From a virus: a stretch of 46,112 nt of DNA. Below the pieces are notes generated by a model. It made no database searches, was not told where the DNA came from, and saw nothing but the letters and a program-made list of their open reading frames with translations. The stretch lies in IMG/VR virus record IMGVR_UViG_3300005530_000011, positions 1-46,112 of that record. The stretch is one strand, 5' to 3'. The translations under genes were made by a program, and so were the position numbers. Of the stretch, positions 8,221 to 15,986 are shown one piece after another. Numbering within the stretch: position 1 is the first letter of the stretch; each line of letters begins with the position of its first letter.

Positions 8221-8478
8221 GGGACTGAGCGCATTGAGGTCACGCTCCTGGAGAAGCTGAGGCTCGATCGAGGGCTGTCAGCCGAAGAGGTGTGCGAGGC
8301 CACCGGAGTCGCTGAGAAGACACTCCGGCGCTACGAGAACGCCGAGGATTTCCGTCCGACGTTCGTCGTGTTGAAGAGGCTCGCGGAGTTCTACGAGGTG
8401 CAGCCGTCTGAGCTGCTGGCTGACCTTCGACGCTTCCAGCGCGACCGGGACCGCGCTGATGCCCGCGAAGCGGCATGA
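8218..8478 (+). CDS. Small HTH protein, Cro/excisionase-like position
   Basis: This 86-aa product has a compact XRE-like helix-turn-helix (LLEKLRLDRGLSAEEVCEAT, then AEKTLRRYENAE, then FVVLKRLAEFYEVQPSELL) and a charged Arg/Asp C-terminus. The ATG at 8218 is chosen because it is 7 nt after a -10 box; the open frame upstream of it is not protein-like. It is the first gene of the early + operon and faces away from the repressor, so a Cro-type role is likely. Confidence 0.75.
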   Translation: MGTERIEVTLLEKLRLDRGLSAEEVCEATGVAEKTLRRYENAEDFRPTFVVLKRLAEFYEVQPSELLADLRRFQRDRDRADAREAA

Positions 8479-8674
8479 GCTGACCGCTGTCGGCCAGCTC
8501 CTCGTCAGCTACGAGGCGAGGGAGTTGCCCACCGACACGCTCGAACGCCTCGCCAAAGAGACGCTTGAGGACCCGGAGATCTCGCCCGCGAAGGCGCTGA
8601 TCGTCTGCGGCTGGCTGCTGCGGATCGCCGTACAGAAGCTGCGAGCGCTGGAGGAGGAACCCGCCCATGTCTGA
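8459..8674 (+). CDS. Small early protein, function unknown
   Basis: This 71-aa helical product (MPAKRHELTAVGQLLVSYEA at the N-terminus) has no recognised domain. It starts 20 nt before the end of the Cro-like gene in another frame and its stop overlaps the start of the ERF gene by 8 nt. The tight packing supports translation. The start is not backed by a strong ribosome site. Confidence 0.6.
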   Translation: MPAKRHELTAVGQLLVSYEARELPTDTLERLAKETLEDPEISPAKALIVCGWLLRIAVQKLRALEEEPAHV

Positions 8675-9353
8675 CGCCGAGCTACCCAGTTCGGATACCG
8701 AGTCAACTCAGGTTGTCGCGGAGGCTATCGCCGACCGTCTGATCGCGAAGCTCGCGGAGGTCGCGCTGGAGGTCGAGAGCATCACCAAGGGCGGCTACAA
8801 CCAGGCGCAGAAATACCGCTTCGTCGCCGCTGACGACGTGATCGCCGACCTGCGCGGACCGCTGCTCACGCGCGGCGTGCTCGTGTTCGGCGGCGTCAAG
8901 AGCATCACAGAGCGCCAGCGCACGACGGCCAGCGGCGGGGAGACGACGATCTCCACCGTCGAGGTCGACTTCACCTTCACCGACGTGAGGACCGGCGAGG
9001 AGCTGACGCTGCCGTGGGTCGGGCGCGGCGAGGACCCGATGGACAAGGGCCTGAGCAAGGCGCTGACGCAGGCGATCAAGACCTTCTGCCGTCAGCAGTT
9101 CCTGCTCCCGTGGGGCAACGAGGACCCGGAGGCCGACGAGGGCACGGACGCGCGCGCCGGTGTCGCGACCGACACCGTGAACATGATCGAGAACGCGCGC
9201 GGGCTCTCGAACGCCCAGCTCAACGCGGCGCTGGTGCGGGCCGGGCTGAGCGCGGCCGAGAAGCCCTTCGGCGTCTTCACCCGCGTCCCGTCTGAGGCGG
9301 CGGCGCGGGTGCGCGAGGCGCTGGACCTGGAGCGCTCCGGGGCGCCCGCATGA
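8667..9353 (+). CDS. erf: ERF-family single-strand annealing protein
   Basis: The product is 228 aa. The segment from about residue 40 reads ITKGGYNQAQKYRFVAADDV followed by IADLRGPLLTRGVLV, and later GEDPMDKGLSKALTQAIKTF; both are diagnostic for the ERF superfamily. ERF proteins anneal complementary single strands in phage recombination and in circularising terminally redundant genomes. The C-terminal 80 residues (after EADEG) look like a linker and a small helical domain that may contact partner proteins. No exonuclease partner was recognised nearby. It is followed by a 4-nt overlap with a zinc-site protein. Confidence 0.85.
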   Translation: MSDAELPSSDTESTQVVAEAIADRLIAKLAEVALEVESITKGGYNQAQKYRFVAADDVIADLRGPLLTRGVLVFGGVKSITERQRTTASGGETTISTVEVDFTFTDVRTGEELTLPWVGRGEDPMDKGLSKALTQAIKTFCRQQFLLPWGNEDPEADEGTDARAGVATDTVNMIENARGLSNAQLNAALVRAGLSAAEKPFGVFTRVPSEAAARVREALDLERSGAPA

Positions 9354-9607
9354 GCGACAACGGCCACGTCCACGAGTGGCAGAAGCCCTACGTCTACCGG
9401 GACTTCTGTCACTACAGCGTGGTCGAGAAGACCTGCAAGGAGTGCGGCGACGTGCACGAGGACGTCGTCGAACGCGACTTCGATCTGAACCCGCTTCAGA
9501 TCACCTTCGCCCGCCAGGACTGCGCCGCCTGCCGCGTCGCCGTCAAGGGCAACGAGCCCGCGAGCTGGCAGGCATCAACCCGCGACCACCGGGAGGCCGC
9601 CGCATGA
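9350..9607 (+). CDS. Small putative zinc-binding protein
   Basis: This 85-aa product has paired Cys motifs CKEC and CAAC about 36 residues apart and several His near the N-terminus (GHVHEWQ), consistent with a structural zinc site. It overlaps the genes on both sides by 4 nt. No family name can be given. Position next to the annealing protein suggests a DNA-metabolism accessory role. Confidence 0.65.
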   Translation: MSDNGHVHEWQKPYVYRDFCHYSVVEKTCKECGDVHEDVVERDFDLNPLQITFARQDCAACRVAVKGNEPASWQASTRDHREAAA

Positions 9608-10338
9608 CCGAGATGTCCCTCCGGGACCAACTGCTGGACGACTACGACCGTCACGAGGACGCGATCGAGAAGGCCGCGCTCGTCGAGCTGTGGGAGCTGG
9701 GCGACTGGCTCGCCGACTACGTGCCCCCGAGCAACGGCGGCGCCGGGATGCACCACGACAAGGTGCAGCCCGAGCCGCACCTTACGGTCGGCGATCTCGC
9801 CGGTCGGCGGGGCCGCTCGCGCCAGTGGCTGTCAGACCTGCGCAAGGTCGCGCTGGTGACGCGGCCGGACCGGCTGGCGCTCATCAGCCCGCGCGCCTAC
9901 ACCGAGGCGCTGCGCCACAACGAGTGGGACATCGTGCGCGCGAACGCGAGCCTCGTGACCAAGGGCCACCGGCTGCGCGACCAGACGCCGGGGCCGATGG
10001 AGTCCGTCGACGCCGTCAAGGCGAACCTCGCCAAGCGCACGCCCGAGCAGCGCGCCGACGTAGCGCGCGAGCTGTCCTCAGATCCGACCGTGCGCGAGCT
10101 GCTGGGCGACCAGCCGGTCCCGGATTTCGGGGCCAACTGGGTGGACGTGCCGATCGTGCGCATCGACGAGCAGGCCGAGAAGCTGGCGCGCCTCGTCGAG
10201 CGCGAGGGGCTGGTCTTCTCCCCCGACTCCGAGCTTGCGCCGTTCCTGGAGATGCTGATGCGCGCCGAGCGCAACATCGCCGACGTGCGCGCCGCCGTGC
10301 AGGAGCGCATCCGCGACGCGCGGATCGAGGTGATGTGA
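9604..10338 (+). CDS. Putative DNA-binding protein with internal helix-turn-helix
   Basis: The product is 244 aa. The ATG at 9604 overlaps the previous stop as ATGA. Residues 55-85 (LTVGDLAGRRGRSRQWLSDL followed by RKVALVTRP) look like a helix-turn-helix, and the C-terminal half is helical and charged (RAERNIADVRAAVQERIRDA). With ERF upstream and no recognisable helicase or polymerase, it is a candidate replication initiator or regulator, but no family match is claimed. Confidence 0.6.
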   Translation: MTEMSLRDQLLDDYDRHEDAIEKAALVELWELGDWLADYVPPSNGGAGMHHDKVQPEPHLTVGDLAGRRGRSRQWLSDLRKVALVTRPDRLALISPRAYTEALRHNEWDIVRANASLVTKGHRLRDQTPGPMESVDAVKANLAKRTPEQRADVARELSSDPTVRELLGDQPVPDFGANWVDVPIVRIDEQAEKLARLVEREGLVFSPDSELAPFLEMLMRAERNIADVRAAVQERIRDARIEVM

Positions 10339-10339
10339 G

Positions 10340-10777
10340 GTGGACCGTCAGACCGTGCTGGCCGCCGTGTCGCTGTGCGAGCGCCACGAGCAGGAGATCA
10401 CCGTCGCCAACGTCGCGGCGAACGTCGCGCTCAAGCCGGGCGACTACAACGCGCTCATCACGCGCGGCCTGCATCACGACGTGCGGGCGGCGCTCAAGCG
10501 AGCGGGCTACATCACCGCCGACGTGCAGACCAACGCGAAGGTCTCGGCCGCCGACGCCTCGCTGTCTGAGCTGGAGGAGCTGCTGAAGGTCAAGGAGCGC
10601 AACCTCAAGCGCGTCACGGCGCAGACGAAGGCGCTGCGCGCGCTCGTGGAGTTCCTGCGGGTCAAGCGCGACGAGCTGGGCTACGAGCCCTACGTCTACC
10701 TCTTCGAGGAGGACGCCCGCCGGGTCTACTCGATGCAGGGGCTGGACCTGCCGTCGAACTGGGGCACCCATGTCTGA
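10340..10777 (+). CDS. Early protein with coiled-coil segment, function unknown
   Basis: This 145-aa product starts with GTG at 10340, one base after the previous stop (TGAGGTG). Residues 75-110 (LSELEELLKVKERNLKRVTA and onward) have heptad-like Leu spacing. The N-terminus contains a possible helix-turn-helix-like segment (VANVAANVALKPGDYNALIT). It overlaps the next ATG by 8 nt. No family was recognised. Confidence 0.6.
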   Translation: MDRQTVLAAVSLCERHEQEITVANVAANVALKPGDYNALITRGLHHDVRAALKRAGYITADVQTNAKVSAADASLSELEELLKVKERNLKRVTAQTKALRALVEFLRVKRDELGYEPYVYLFEEDARRVYSMQGLDLPSNWGTHV

Positions 10778-11141
10778 GTCAGACGAGGACGAGGTCAACG
10801 TCAACTACTACGTCCGCTGCCGCGACGGCGACTTCATCCTGGAGGTGCCGTCGAGCTACAAGCTCACCTTCGGCGCCGTCAACCCGGGCTCGCCGCCGCA
10901 CGGCCACGACCTGCACTGCCTGCGCATCTACGACGGCCCGAACGCGAAGACGTCGAACCTGCGCGCCGTGTTCTGCAACGTCTCCGGCTTCCGCGATCTG
11001 AGCCTGCCGCTGGCGCGCAAGACGACCAAGGAGACGGGGTCGGCCGAGTGGTCGCGCGACGACGGCTCCGAGATCGTCACGCGCAAGCGCGAGCTGGCCG
11101 AGGCGTGGCACACCGACGATCCCGCCGACATCCCGTTCTGA
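10770..11141 (+). CDS. Early protein with SSB-like acidic C-terminal tip
   Basis: This 123-aa product is beta-rich in the middle (NYYVRCRDGDFILEVP, LRIYDGPNAKTSNLRAVFCN) and ends in DDPADIPF. That ending resembles the DDDIPF tip by which bacterial SSB recruits repair and replication proteins. The body does not obviously match a standard OB-fold SSB, and a conserved aromatic pattern is not visible. It may be a divergent ssDNA-binding protein or a protein that mimics the SSB tip. Its TGA overlaps the next ATG by one base. Confidence 0.6.
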   Translation: MSESDEDEVNVNYYVRCRDGDFILEVPSSYKLTFGAVNPGSPPHGHDLHCLRIYDGPNAKTSNLRAVFCNVSGFRDLSLPLARKTTKETGSAEWSRDDGSEIVTRKRELAEAWHTDDPADIPF

Positions 11142-11563
11142 TGATCCCCGACACGAAGCTCACCGGGACGATGCAGCTCTGTCTGGACTCGATCGACCAG
11201 GCGCCCGGCACGACGGCGTCTGAGCTGCCAGGCGGCAAGAACACGATCGCGGCGCTGATGCGGCGCGGGCTCGTCGAGATCGACGAGGACGAGCGGGTCT
11301 ACAGGCCCGAGCACGAGCACGTCTTCAAGACGTCGATGCACCTCGACGGCTGCCACAGCTACTCGACGGCAGCCCGCTGCGAGTGCGGCACGATCTACAA
11401 CAGCTACGGCGAACGGTCGGTCAAGTCGGACCCCTACTCGGCGATCTGGATGGACCCGGCCGACAACTGCGAGCGCTGCAAGGCGATTCTCGCGGGCGCG
11501 CCGCGCCGGTTCGAGGTCGTCATCACCCGCACCCGCCAATACGCGGCGCCGGTGGCGGCATGA
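11141..11563 (+). CDS. Putative zinc-binding early protein
   Basis: This 140-aa product has four Cys in two pairs (CEC near residue 79 and CERC near residue 107) plus several His around HEHVFKTSMHLDGCH, suggesting a zinc site. The N-terminal 45 residues (KNTIAALMRRGLVEIDEDER) look like a winged-helix fragment. It begins at the overlapping TGATG and ends in ATGA with the next gene. No family was recognised. Confidence 0.6.
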   Translation: MIPDTKLTGTMQLCLDSIDQAPGTTASELPGGKNTIAALMRRGLVEIDEDERVYRPEHEHVFKTSMHLDGCHSYSTAARCECGTIYNSYGERSVKSDPYSAIWMDPADNCERCKAILAGAPRRFEVVITRTRQYAAPVAA

Positions 11564-11787
11564 AGGCGCGCGTCTACATCCGGATGGCGCCGACGTCGCG
11601 CGGCTTCAAGTTCGCCGCCAACGCCAAGCCGTCACACACGCCGCTGATGAGCGGCGAGGAGATCCTGCCGACGATCGCCTTCGCGCTGGACCTGGAGCTG
11701 CCGCCCGGCGCCTTCAACATCCCCGTGGTCGGCACCGTGCTCGTGCCCGACGCGGCGATCCATCCGTGCGTGGAGGCGACGGCATGA
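11560..11787 (+). CDS. Small early protein, function unknown
   Basis: This 75-aa product (MKARVYIRMAPTSRGFKFAA at the N-terminus) is predicted to be mostly beta strand. The ATG overlaps the previous stop by 4 nt and the stop overlaps the next ATG by 4 nt. No domain was recognised. Confidence 0.6.
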   Translation: MKARVYIRMAPTSRGFKFAANAKPSHTPLMSGEEILPTIAFALDLELPPGAFNIPVVGTVLVPDAAIHPCVEATA

Positions 11788-12227
11788 GCGAAGGGCTCGT
11801 GATCGTCCCCACCACCGGCGAGGTGCTGCGCCTCGACGCATCCGCTGAGGCGCTGGCCCGCGCCTTCCAGACGATGATCGACATGGAGAAGGATCTGAAG
11901 TCGGCCAAGCGCGAGATCGCCGACGAGGTAGCCAGGCGGCTCGACTTCCTGGGCCGCCGCTCCGGCGACTTCGAGAACGTGCACGTCGAGATCACGGCGC
12001 CGACCGAGAAGCAGTGGAACACCGACGAGCTGCGCGGCGTGCTCGCCGAGCTGGTGGCCGAGGAGACGATCAGCCCCGAGAAGGCGCTCGACTGCCTGCG
12101 CTACAAGCCGGAGGTCGTCTGGTCTGAGGTCAAGACGCTGCTCTCAGATCCGCGCTGCGCGGCCCGCATCGCGCACTGCTTCACCGAGGTCCCCGCCACC
12201 CGGTACATGAAGGTGAGGACCAAGTAG
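11784..12227 (+). CDS. Early protein with helical core, function unknown
   Basis: This 147-aa product has a central helix (MIDMEKDLKSAKREIADEVA) followed by a segment VEITAPTEKQWNTDELRGVL and a C-terminal KPEVVWSEVKTLL. The pattern recalls small helical phage proteins found in recombination operons, but no family was recognised. It overlaps the previous gene by 4 nt, and the next ATG follows its TAG directly. Confidence 0.6.
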   Translation: MSEGLVIVPTTGEVLRLDASAEALARAFQTMIDMEKDLKSAKREIADEVARRLDFLGRRSGDFENVHVEITAPTEKQWNTDELRGVLAELVAEETISPEKALDCLRYKPEVVWSEVKTLLSDPRCAARIAHCFTEVPATRYMKVRTK

Positions 12228-12404
12228 ATGCCCCGCCAGACGATCGCCTCGCTGCAGGCCGAGCTGAGCGCGATGACCCGCGAGCGCGACATGCTCTCGC
12301 ACCGCCTCGACGAGCTGTACGCCGACAAGATCAAGCTGGTCTCGGCGCTCACGTTCGTCAGGACGATCGCCACCAACACGCTTGACGCTGACGGCGATGC
12401 CTGA
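12228..12404 (+). CDS. 58-aa coiled-coil protein, function unknown
   Basis: The ATG directly follows the TAG of the previous gene. The product (MPRQTIASLQAELSAMTRER at the N-terminus) is predicted to be one long amphipathic helix with Leu at heptad spacing, followed by KIKLVSALTF. It could be a small oligomerising accessory protein. The short length keeps confidence moderate. Confidence 0.55.
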   Translation: MPRQTIASLQAELSAMTRERDMLSHRLDELYADKIKLVSALTFVRTIATNTLDADGDA

Positions 12405-12678
12405 TGTTCGCCTACCTCAGATGTCGGCGAGGCACGTCGCCTGCAACGTCGTGCTGCAGCTCCACGGCAACCACGACCCGGACTCGGCGCGCGCGCTGGC
12501 GGACCGGATCATCTTCGCCGTGGATCGCGCCGGGATGCGAGGCCACGCCCACCCGGCGGCCACCTCAGACGAGGTGCAGCGGGGCTACGACGCGGCGTGT
12601 CGACGCGGTGTGCCAGCGTCGCACGACGACGTGAGGTACATGCTCGACGCCGCCCTCGTCCGGGGGTGGGGCGAGTGA
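12397..12678 (+). CDS. Small early protein, function unknown
   Basis: This 93-aa product starts at the ATG at 12397, overlapping the previous gene by 8 nt; an ATG at 12421 is an alternative. It contains several His (QLHGNHDPD, RGHAHPAATS) and alternating helical segments, and may bind metal. Its stop overlaps the next start as GTGA. The frame at 12404 that begins at the shared TGATG is much less protein-like and was not chosen. Confidence 0.55.
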   Translation: MPDVRLPQMSARHVACNVVLQLHGNHDPDSARALADRIIFAVDRAGMRGHAHPAATSDEVQRGYDAACRRGVPASHDDVRYMLDAALVRGWGE

Positions 12679-13067
12679 GCATCGTGGTCGACGCCAGCCT
12701 GAGCTTGATCGCCAAGGCGAACGAGCTGGACGCGATCTCCAAGGCGCTGGTCACCGTCGAGAACCGACTGGAGATCCTGGAGCCCCAGTACGAGGACAGC
12801 ATCGAGGCGTACGTCGCCGAGCTGTGGGAGACGTGCCTGCAGGAGGAGCGCAAGTTCCCGCCGCAGGACGTGCGGACCGCGATGGCCAAGAAGGCGGTCC
12901 CGCAGGACTTGAAGGACGAGTACCGGACGCTGATCCGGCGCCGCGCCAAGACGAAGGCGCGTCTATCTGATCTGCGCGAGATCGTCGCCGCGCAACGCTC
13001 GATTGTGTCTGCCGCCAAGACCGAGCTGGAGGCGTCAGAGGGACCACAACCGGCGTGGACGTCGTGA
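12675..13067 (+). CDS. Helical/coiled-coil early protein
   Basis: This 130-aa product starts with GTG overlapping the previous stop. Most of it is predicted helix (IAKANELDAISKALVTVENR, then EYRTLIRRRAKTKARLSDLR). A conserved-looking FPPQDVRTAM lies in the middle. No family was recognised; a structural or chaperone-like accessory is possible. Confidence 0.6.
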   Translation: MSIVVDASLSLIAKANELDAISKALVTVENRLEILEPQYEDSIEAYVAELWETCLQEERKFPPQDVRTAMAKKAVPQDLKDEYRTLIRRRAKTKARLSDLREIVAAQRSIVSAAKTELEASEGPQPAWTS

Positions 13068-13078
13068 GGGAGAAAGCC

Positions 13079-13366
13079 ATGCAGAACGGGAACGGGAACC
13101 AGCCGGTCAACGGGAACGTGCCGGTCGTGCGGGTCGAGCTGAATATGGCCATGATCCTCGACGTCGGCAGCTACCGACACGCGGGCGAGATCATGGACGC
13201 GATCGTGGTGGCGCTGACCGACGTGCTGCGCCACGAGCGGGGCCAGTTCGACTTCACGCACATCAACACACACCCGTGCAAGGCCGCGCGGATGACGCAG
13301 CTCGCGACGCAGTACGACAACGGAGACGACGTCGCCTACGGGCCGACGTTCCCCCCGCTGAGCTAG
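13079..13366 (+). CDS. Early protein with Asn-rich N-terminus, function unknown
   Basis: This 95-aa product starts at the ATG at 13079, 8 nt after AGGGAG; the frame is open 24 nt further up but without a ribosome site. It begins QNGNGNQPVNGN and then folds as alternating strand and helix (VVRVELNMAMILD, GEIMDAIVVALTDVLRHE). No domain was recognised. Confidence 0.6.
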   Translation: MQNGNGNQPVNGNVPVVRVELNMAMILDVGSYRHAGEIMDAIVVALTDVLRHERGQFDFTHINTHPCKAARMTQLATQYDNGDDVAYGPTFPPLS

Positions 13367-13375
13367 GGCGGCGCG

Positions 13376-13942
13376 ATGTCGCCGTCAGATCTATGGGCCG
13401 TGCTGTGGGGGCCCGGGCTTCACGAGGTGCAGTGCCGCTACAGCGAGGGCACCGCGCGCATCTGGATGCCGTCAGACAGACGGCGCCCCTTCACCCGCAT
13501 CCTGCGCCTGAGCGACTGCTACGTCAGCGCCGTGCCCAGGGTGCGGGAAGACCCGCTCGCGTACGGCGACGCGCACGTACTGTGGGCGCGGCTCGATCGT
13601 CCCGAGTGCGCGGAACGTCTCGCCCGCGCCCCGTTCCCGCCCACCCTCGTCATCCGGGAAGGACGGTCGAGCCGCCGCACGGCGCTGTGGGCCCTCTCGC
13701 GCCCGCTCTCGCCCCGATTCGTGGCCCAGGCCAACGCGCGGCTCTCCTACGCCTTCAAGGGCCGCAGATCGGCCGGAATGCCGGAGGCGCTGATCCTCAG
13801 CCCCTTCACCCGCCTGACGAGCGCGGTACGCCCCGTCGCCGTCTGGCAGGAGTACGAGTCCGACAGCTACGGGACCGCGCGTGACATCGTCGGTCGGCTG
13901 AGCGAAGCGCCGGACCCCGACGCGTGGAGGCAGGCGGCATGA
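13376..13942 (+). CDS. PrimPol-like (archaeo-eukaryotic primase fold) protein, probably catalytically degenerate
   Basis: This 188-aa product follows the order of motifs I know from actinobacterial PrimPol-type proteins: AHVLWARLDRPECAERL where active enzymes have WxDxDxP; PFPPTLVIREGRSSRRTALW followed by ALSRPLS where active enzymes have a GGxHxYWxL motif; then a helix with ANARLSYAFKG and EALILSPFTRL where active enzymes have the LRxPGTxN segment. The first Asp of the DxD pair is Arg here and the catalytic His is replaced, so polymerase activity is doubtful. It could be a primase-fold DNA-binding or initiator protein. The similarity is from memory of motif order, not from a search. Confidence 0.5.
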   Translation: MSPSDLWAVLWGPGLHEVQCRYSEGTARIWMPSDRRRPFTRILRLSDCYVSAVPRVREDPLAYGDAHVLWARLDRPECAERLARAPFPPTLVIREGRSSRRTALWALSRPLSPRFVAQANARLSYAFKGRRSAGMPEALILSPFTRLTSAVRPVAVWQEYESDSYGTARDIVGRLSEAPDPDAWRQAA

Positions 13943-14697
13943 GCCGCGAGCCGAAGATCCGCTACGCGCCCAAGAGCGCGGACGGCGAGCGGCGCTGGTG
14001 CAACAAGTGCGGGCGGATGATGCTCGTGCCCGACGAGATCAAGCCGCTCGGGCGCCGCTGCTTCGCCTGCCAGGCCGAGACCAAGGACGAATACTGGAAG
14101 AGCTACTACGCCGAGAACCGGCAGAAGCAGCTCGACTATCAGGCCGCCTATCGCGAGGCGCACCGCGAGGAGATCAACGCCTACCAGCGCGAGTACGCCG
14201 CTCGTCATCGCGAGGAGGCGCGCGAGAAGGCGCGCCAGTGGTACTACGCCAACCGCGAACGCCACAAGGCCCGCACGGCCGCGTACCGGCAGGCGAACCC
14301 CGAGCGCCAAGCCGAGTGGGTGCGGCGCTGGTACGCCAACAAGCTCAGGACCAAGGCGGGGCGTCTGAGCTATCTCGAAGACAGCCGGATGCGCTCGCGT
14401 CTGAACGCCGAGCGCAACGGCCGAGAACTAACGCCGGTTCCGCTCGACGAGTACCGCGAGCGCTACGGCGGCGACAACCACCACGTCCAGGTGCCGCTCG
14501 CGCCGCTGCTGCCGTACGTCAAGGCGGCCTACGAGGAGCTGGGCTCGGTCGAGCTGGCCAGGCTCGCTGGCACCTCAGACAAGCGCGTCATGGAGATGAT
14601 CCGAGGCGACCGCGACGAGATCTCCCTGCCCGTCGCCGACGCGCTGTGCACGCACTTCGAGCTGCCGTTCTCGTGGCTCTACCAGGACGTCGCCTGA
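13939..14697 (+). CDS. Zinc-ribbon plus Arg/Tyr repeat plus C-terminal HTH protein
   Basis: This 252-aa product has three parts. Residues 20-45 form a zinc ribbon (CNKCGRMM and CFACQAET). Residues 50-145 carry a repeated YxxNRxxxxxxxxxYRxA pattern of basic amphipathic helices (KSYYAENRQKQLDYQAAY, QWYYANRERHKARTAAYR). The C-terminus has an XRE-like HTH (ELARLAGTSDKRVMEMIRGD). Such basic Tyr/Asn/Arg repeats occur in phage nuclease-like and DNA-binding proteins, but no nuclease residues were identified. It overlaps the previous stop as ATGA and is the last gene before the integrase promoter. Confidence 0.65.
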   Translation: MSREPKIRYAPKSADGERRWCNKCGRMMLVPDEIKPLGRRCFACQAETKDEYWKSYYAENRQKQLDYQAAYREAHREEINAYQREYAARHREEAREKARQWYYANRERHKARTAAYRQANPERQAEWVRRWYANKLRTKAGRLSYLEDSRMRSRLNAERNGRELTPVPLDEYRERYGGDNHHVQVPLAPLLPYVKAAYEELGSVELARLAGTSDKRVMEMIRGDRDEISLPVADALCTHFELPFSWLYQDVA

Positions 14698-14728
14698 TGC
14701 ACACGACGGGGCGGATATGACCGACTTT

Positions 14729-14790
14729 TGCCAAAGTGTGCGGATCTCGTGCTACCGTGGCACTCCCTGCCGGGGGCAAGCGACCCCGGC
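14729..14790 (+). promoter_or_regulatory. Integrase promoter and leader hairpin
   Basis: TTGCCA (near 14731) and TACCGT (near 14756) with a spacer of about 19 nt form a plausible promoter. It is followed by the hairpin GCCGGGG (14769-14775) / CCCCGGC (14784-14790), which lies 6 nt before the start-associated sequence of the integrase. The same hairpin stem precedes the AAA+ ATPase gene on the minus strand. Confidence 0.45.
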
Positions 14791-14796
14791 GCCAAG

Positions 14797-14810
14797 CGAA
14801 GGGAGAACAC
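14797..14810 (+). promoter_or_regulatory. Start-associated sequence (SAS) of integrase
   Basis: CGAAGGGAGAACAC directly precedes the integrase ATG. This is the only + strand copy. It matches, over more bases than a ribosome site needs, the sequences before the minus-strand genes at 20426, 22260, 23293, 24180 and 25678, with close variants at 19739, 21548, 22699 and 25392. Confidence 0.8.
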
Positions 14811-15986
14811 ATGGCTCGTAAGGCCAAGCTCGACCGCAACATGCGGTACACGCCGAGCGGGGCGATCGCGCTCCAGTTCACGGTTCACGGCCAGCGCACG
14901 ACCGGGCAGAAGATCCTCCCGACCGAGCCCGCCAGCTACGACACGCTGACGGCCGCACGCGCAGGCAAGCGGCGCGTCGAGGCGCACCTGGAGGAGGCGG
15001 TCAACCGGGAGGCGACGGTCGGCGGCTTCTTCGAGCGCTGGACCGATGTCGACGACCCCGACTGGGGTCCGAACGGCAACGAGTGCCCCCAGCGCTCAGA
15101 CCACACGATCTACACCTATGCCAGCCACGTCCGCGCGTTCGTGGCCATGTTCGAGCACCGCACCCTCGCGTCGATCTCAGACGCGGACCTGCGCGCCTAC
15201 CGCGCGTCGGCGAGCTACACCGCCTCGCAGATGAAGCCGATCGGCACGTTCCTGGAGAACGCGAAGACGGCGGGCCTGCGCAGCGGCGTGAACCCGGCCG
15301 CGCCGTACGCGAAGAAGGCCGGGGCGCAGCTCGCCTTCCGGCGCCGCAACAAGAAGGGCAAGGGCGACCGGCCGCCGGTGCCGCCCGCCGAGCTGATCGA
15401 GGCGATGCTCGCGCACGCCCGCCGACCCGGATACCCTCGCGGCTTCTACGGGTGGCTGCTGACCGGCGTCCGCACGGGCCTGCGCTCGGGCGAGATCGAC
15501 GGCATGGAGTTCGAGTTCCTGGACGGCGACGTCTACGACGTCCAGTACCAGCTCCACTACCGGACGCGCACGATGGACATCCCCAAGCACGACAGCCGCC
15601 GCAAGATCCACATCCCGTCAGACGTGCGGCTGGAGATCGACGCGGCCCGCGCGCTGGCGGGCGAGGGCGAGCGGTACATCTGGCTCAACAGCCGCTGCGA
15701 CCCGTGGGGCGAGTCGGCGCGCATCAAGTGGTGGACCAAGCAGGTCGACGGGCGCTCGCTGTGCGAGATCGCGGGCGGCATCACGATGTACGAGGCGACG
15801 CGCCACTACTGGGCGAGCTGGGCCGTCAACGCGGGCGGCCTGTCGCCGTACATCGCGTCGATCCTGATGGGCCACAGCGACGGCGGCGCGACGCTGATGG
15901 AGCACTACGTCAACAAGGACGAGGACAACGCGGTGCGCGCGGCGGCGGACGCCATGCGCAGCGCTCAGCAGCGGAAGGCCGCGTAG
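14811..15986 (+). CDS. int: Tyrosine-family integrase
   Basis: The product is 391 aa, a usual length for phage tyrosine integrases. The ATG at 14811 is fixed by the SAS directly upstream. Residues 1-60 resemble an arm-binding domain, 65-170 a core-binding SAM-like domain, and the catalytic domain follows. Visible catalytic elements are the first Arg in TGLRSGEIDGM (near residue 225), the second Arg in ATRHYWASW (near 331), His in LMGHSDGG (near 355) and the Tyr nucleophile in EHYVN (near 366). The His of the usual HxxR box is replaced, apparently by Glu. It integrates the phage at a host att site; the attP-like region follows directly. Confidence 0.9.
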   Translation: MARKAKLDRNMRYTPSGAIALQFTVHGQRTTGQKILPTEPASYDTLTAARAGKRRVEAHLEEAVNREATVGGFFERWTDVDDPDWGPNGNECPQRSDHTIYTYASHVRAFVAMFEHRTLASISDADLRAYRASASYTASQMKPIGTFLENAKTAGLRSGVNPAAPYAKKAGAQLAFRRRNKKGKGDRPPVPPAELIEAMLAHARRPGYPRGFYGWLLTGVRTGLRSGEIDGMEFEFLDGDVYDVQYQLHYRTRTMDIPKHDSRRKIHIPSDVRLEIDAARALAGEGERYIWLNSRCDPWGESARIKWWTKQVDGRSLCEIAGGITMYEATRHYWASWAVNAGGLSPYIASILMGHSDGGATLMEHYVNKDEDNAVRAAADAMRSAQQRKAA

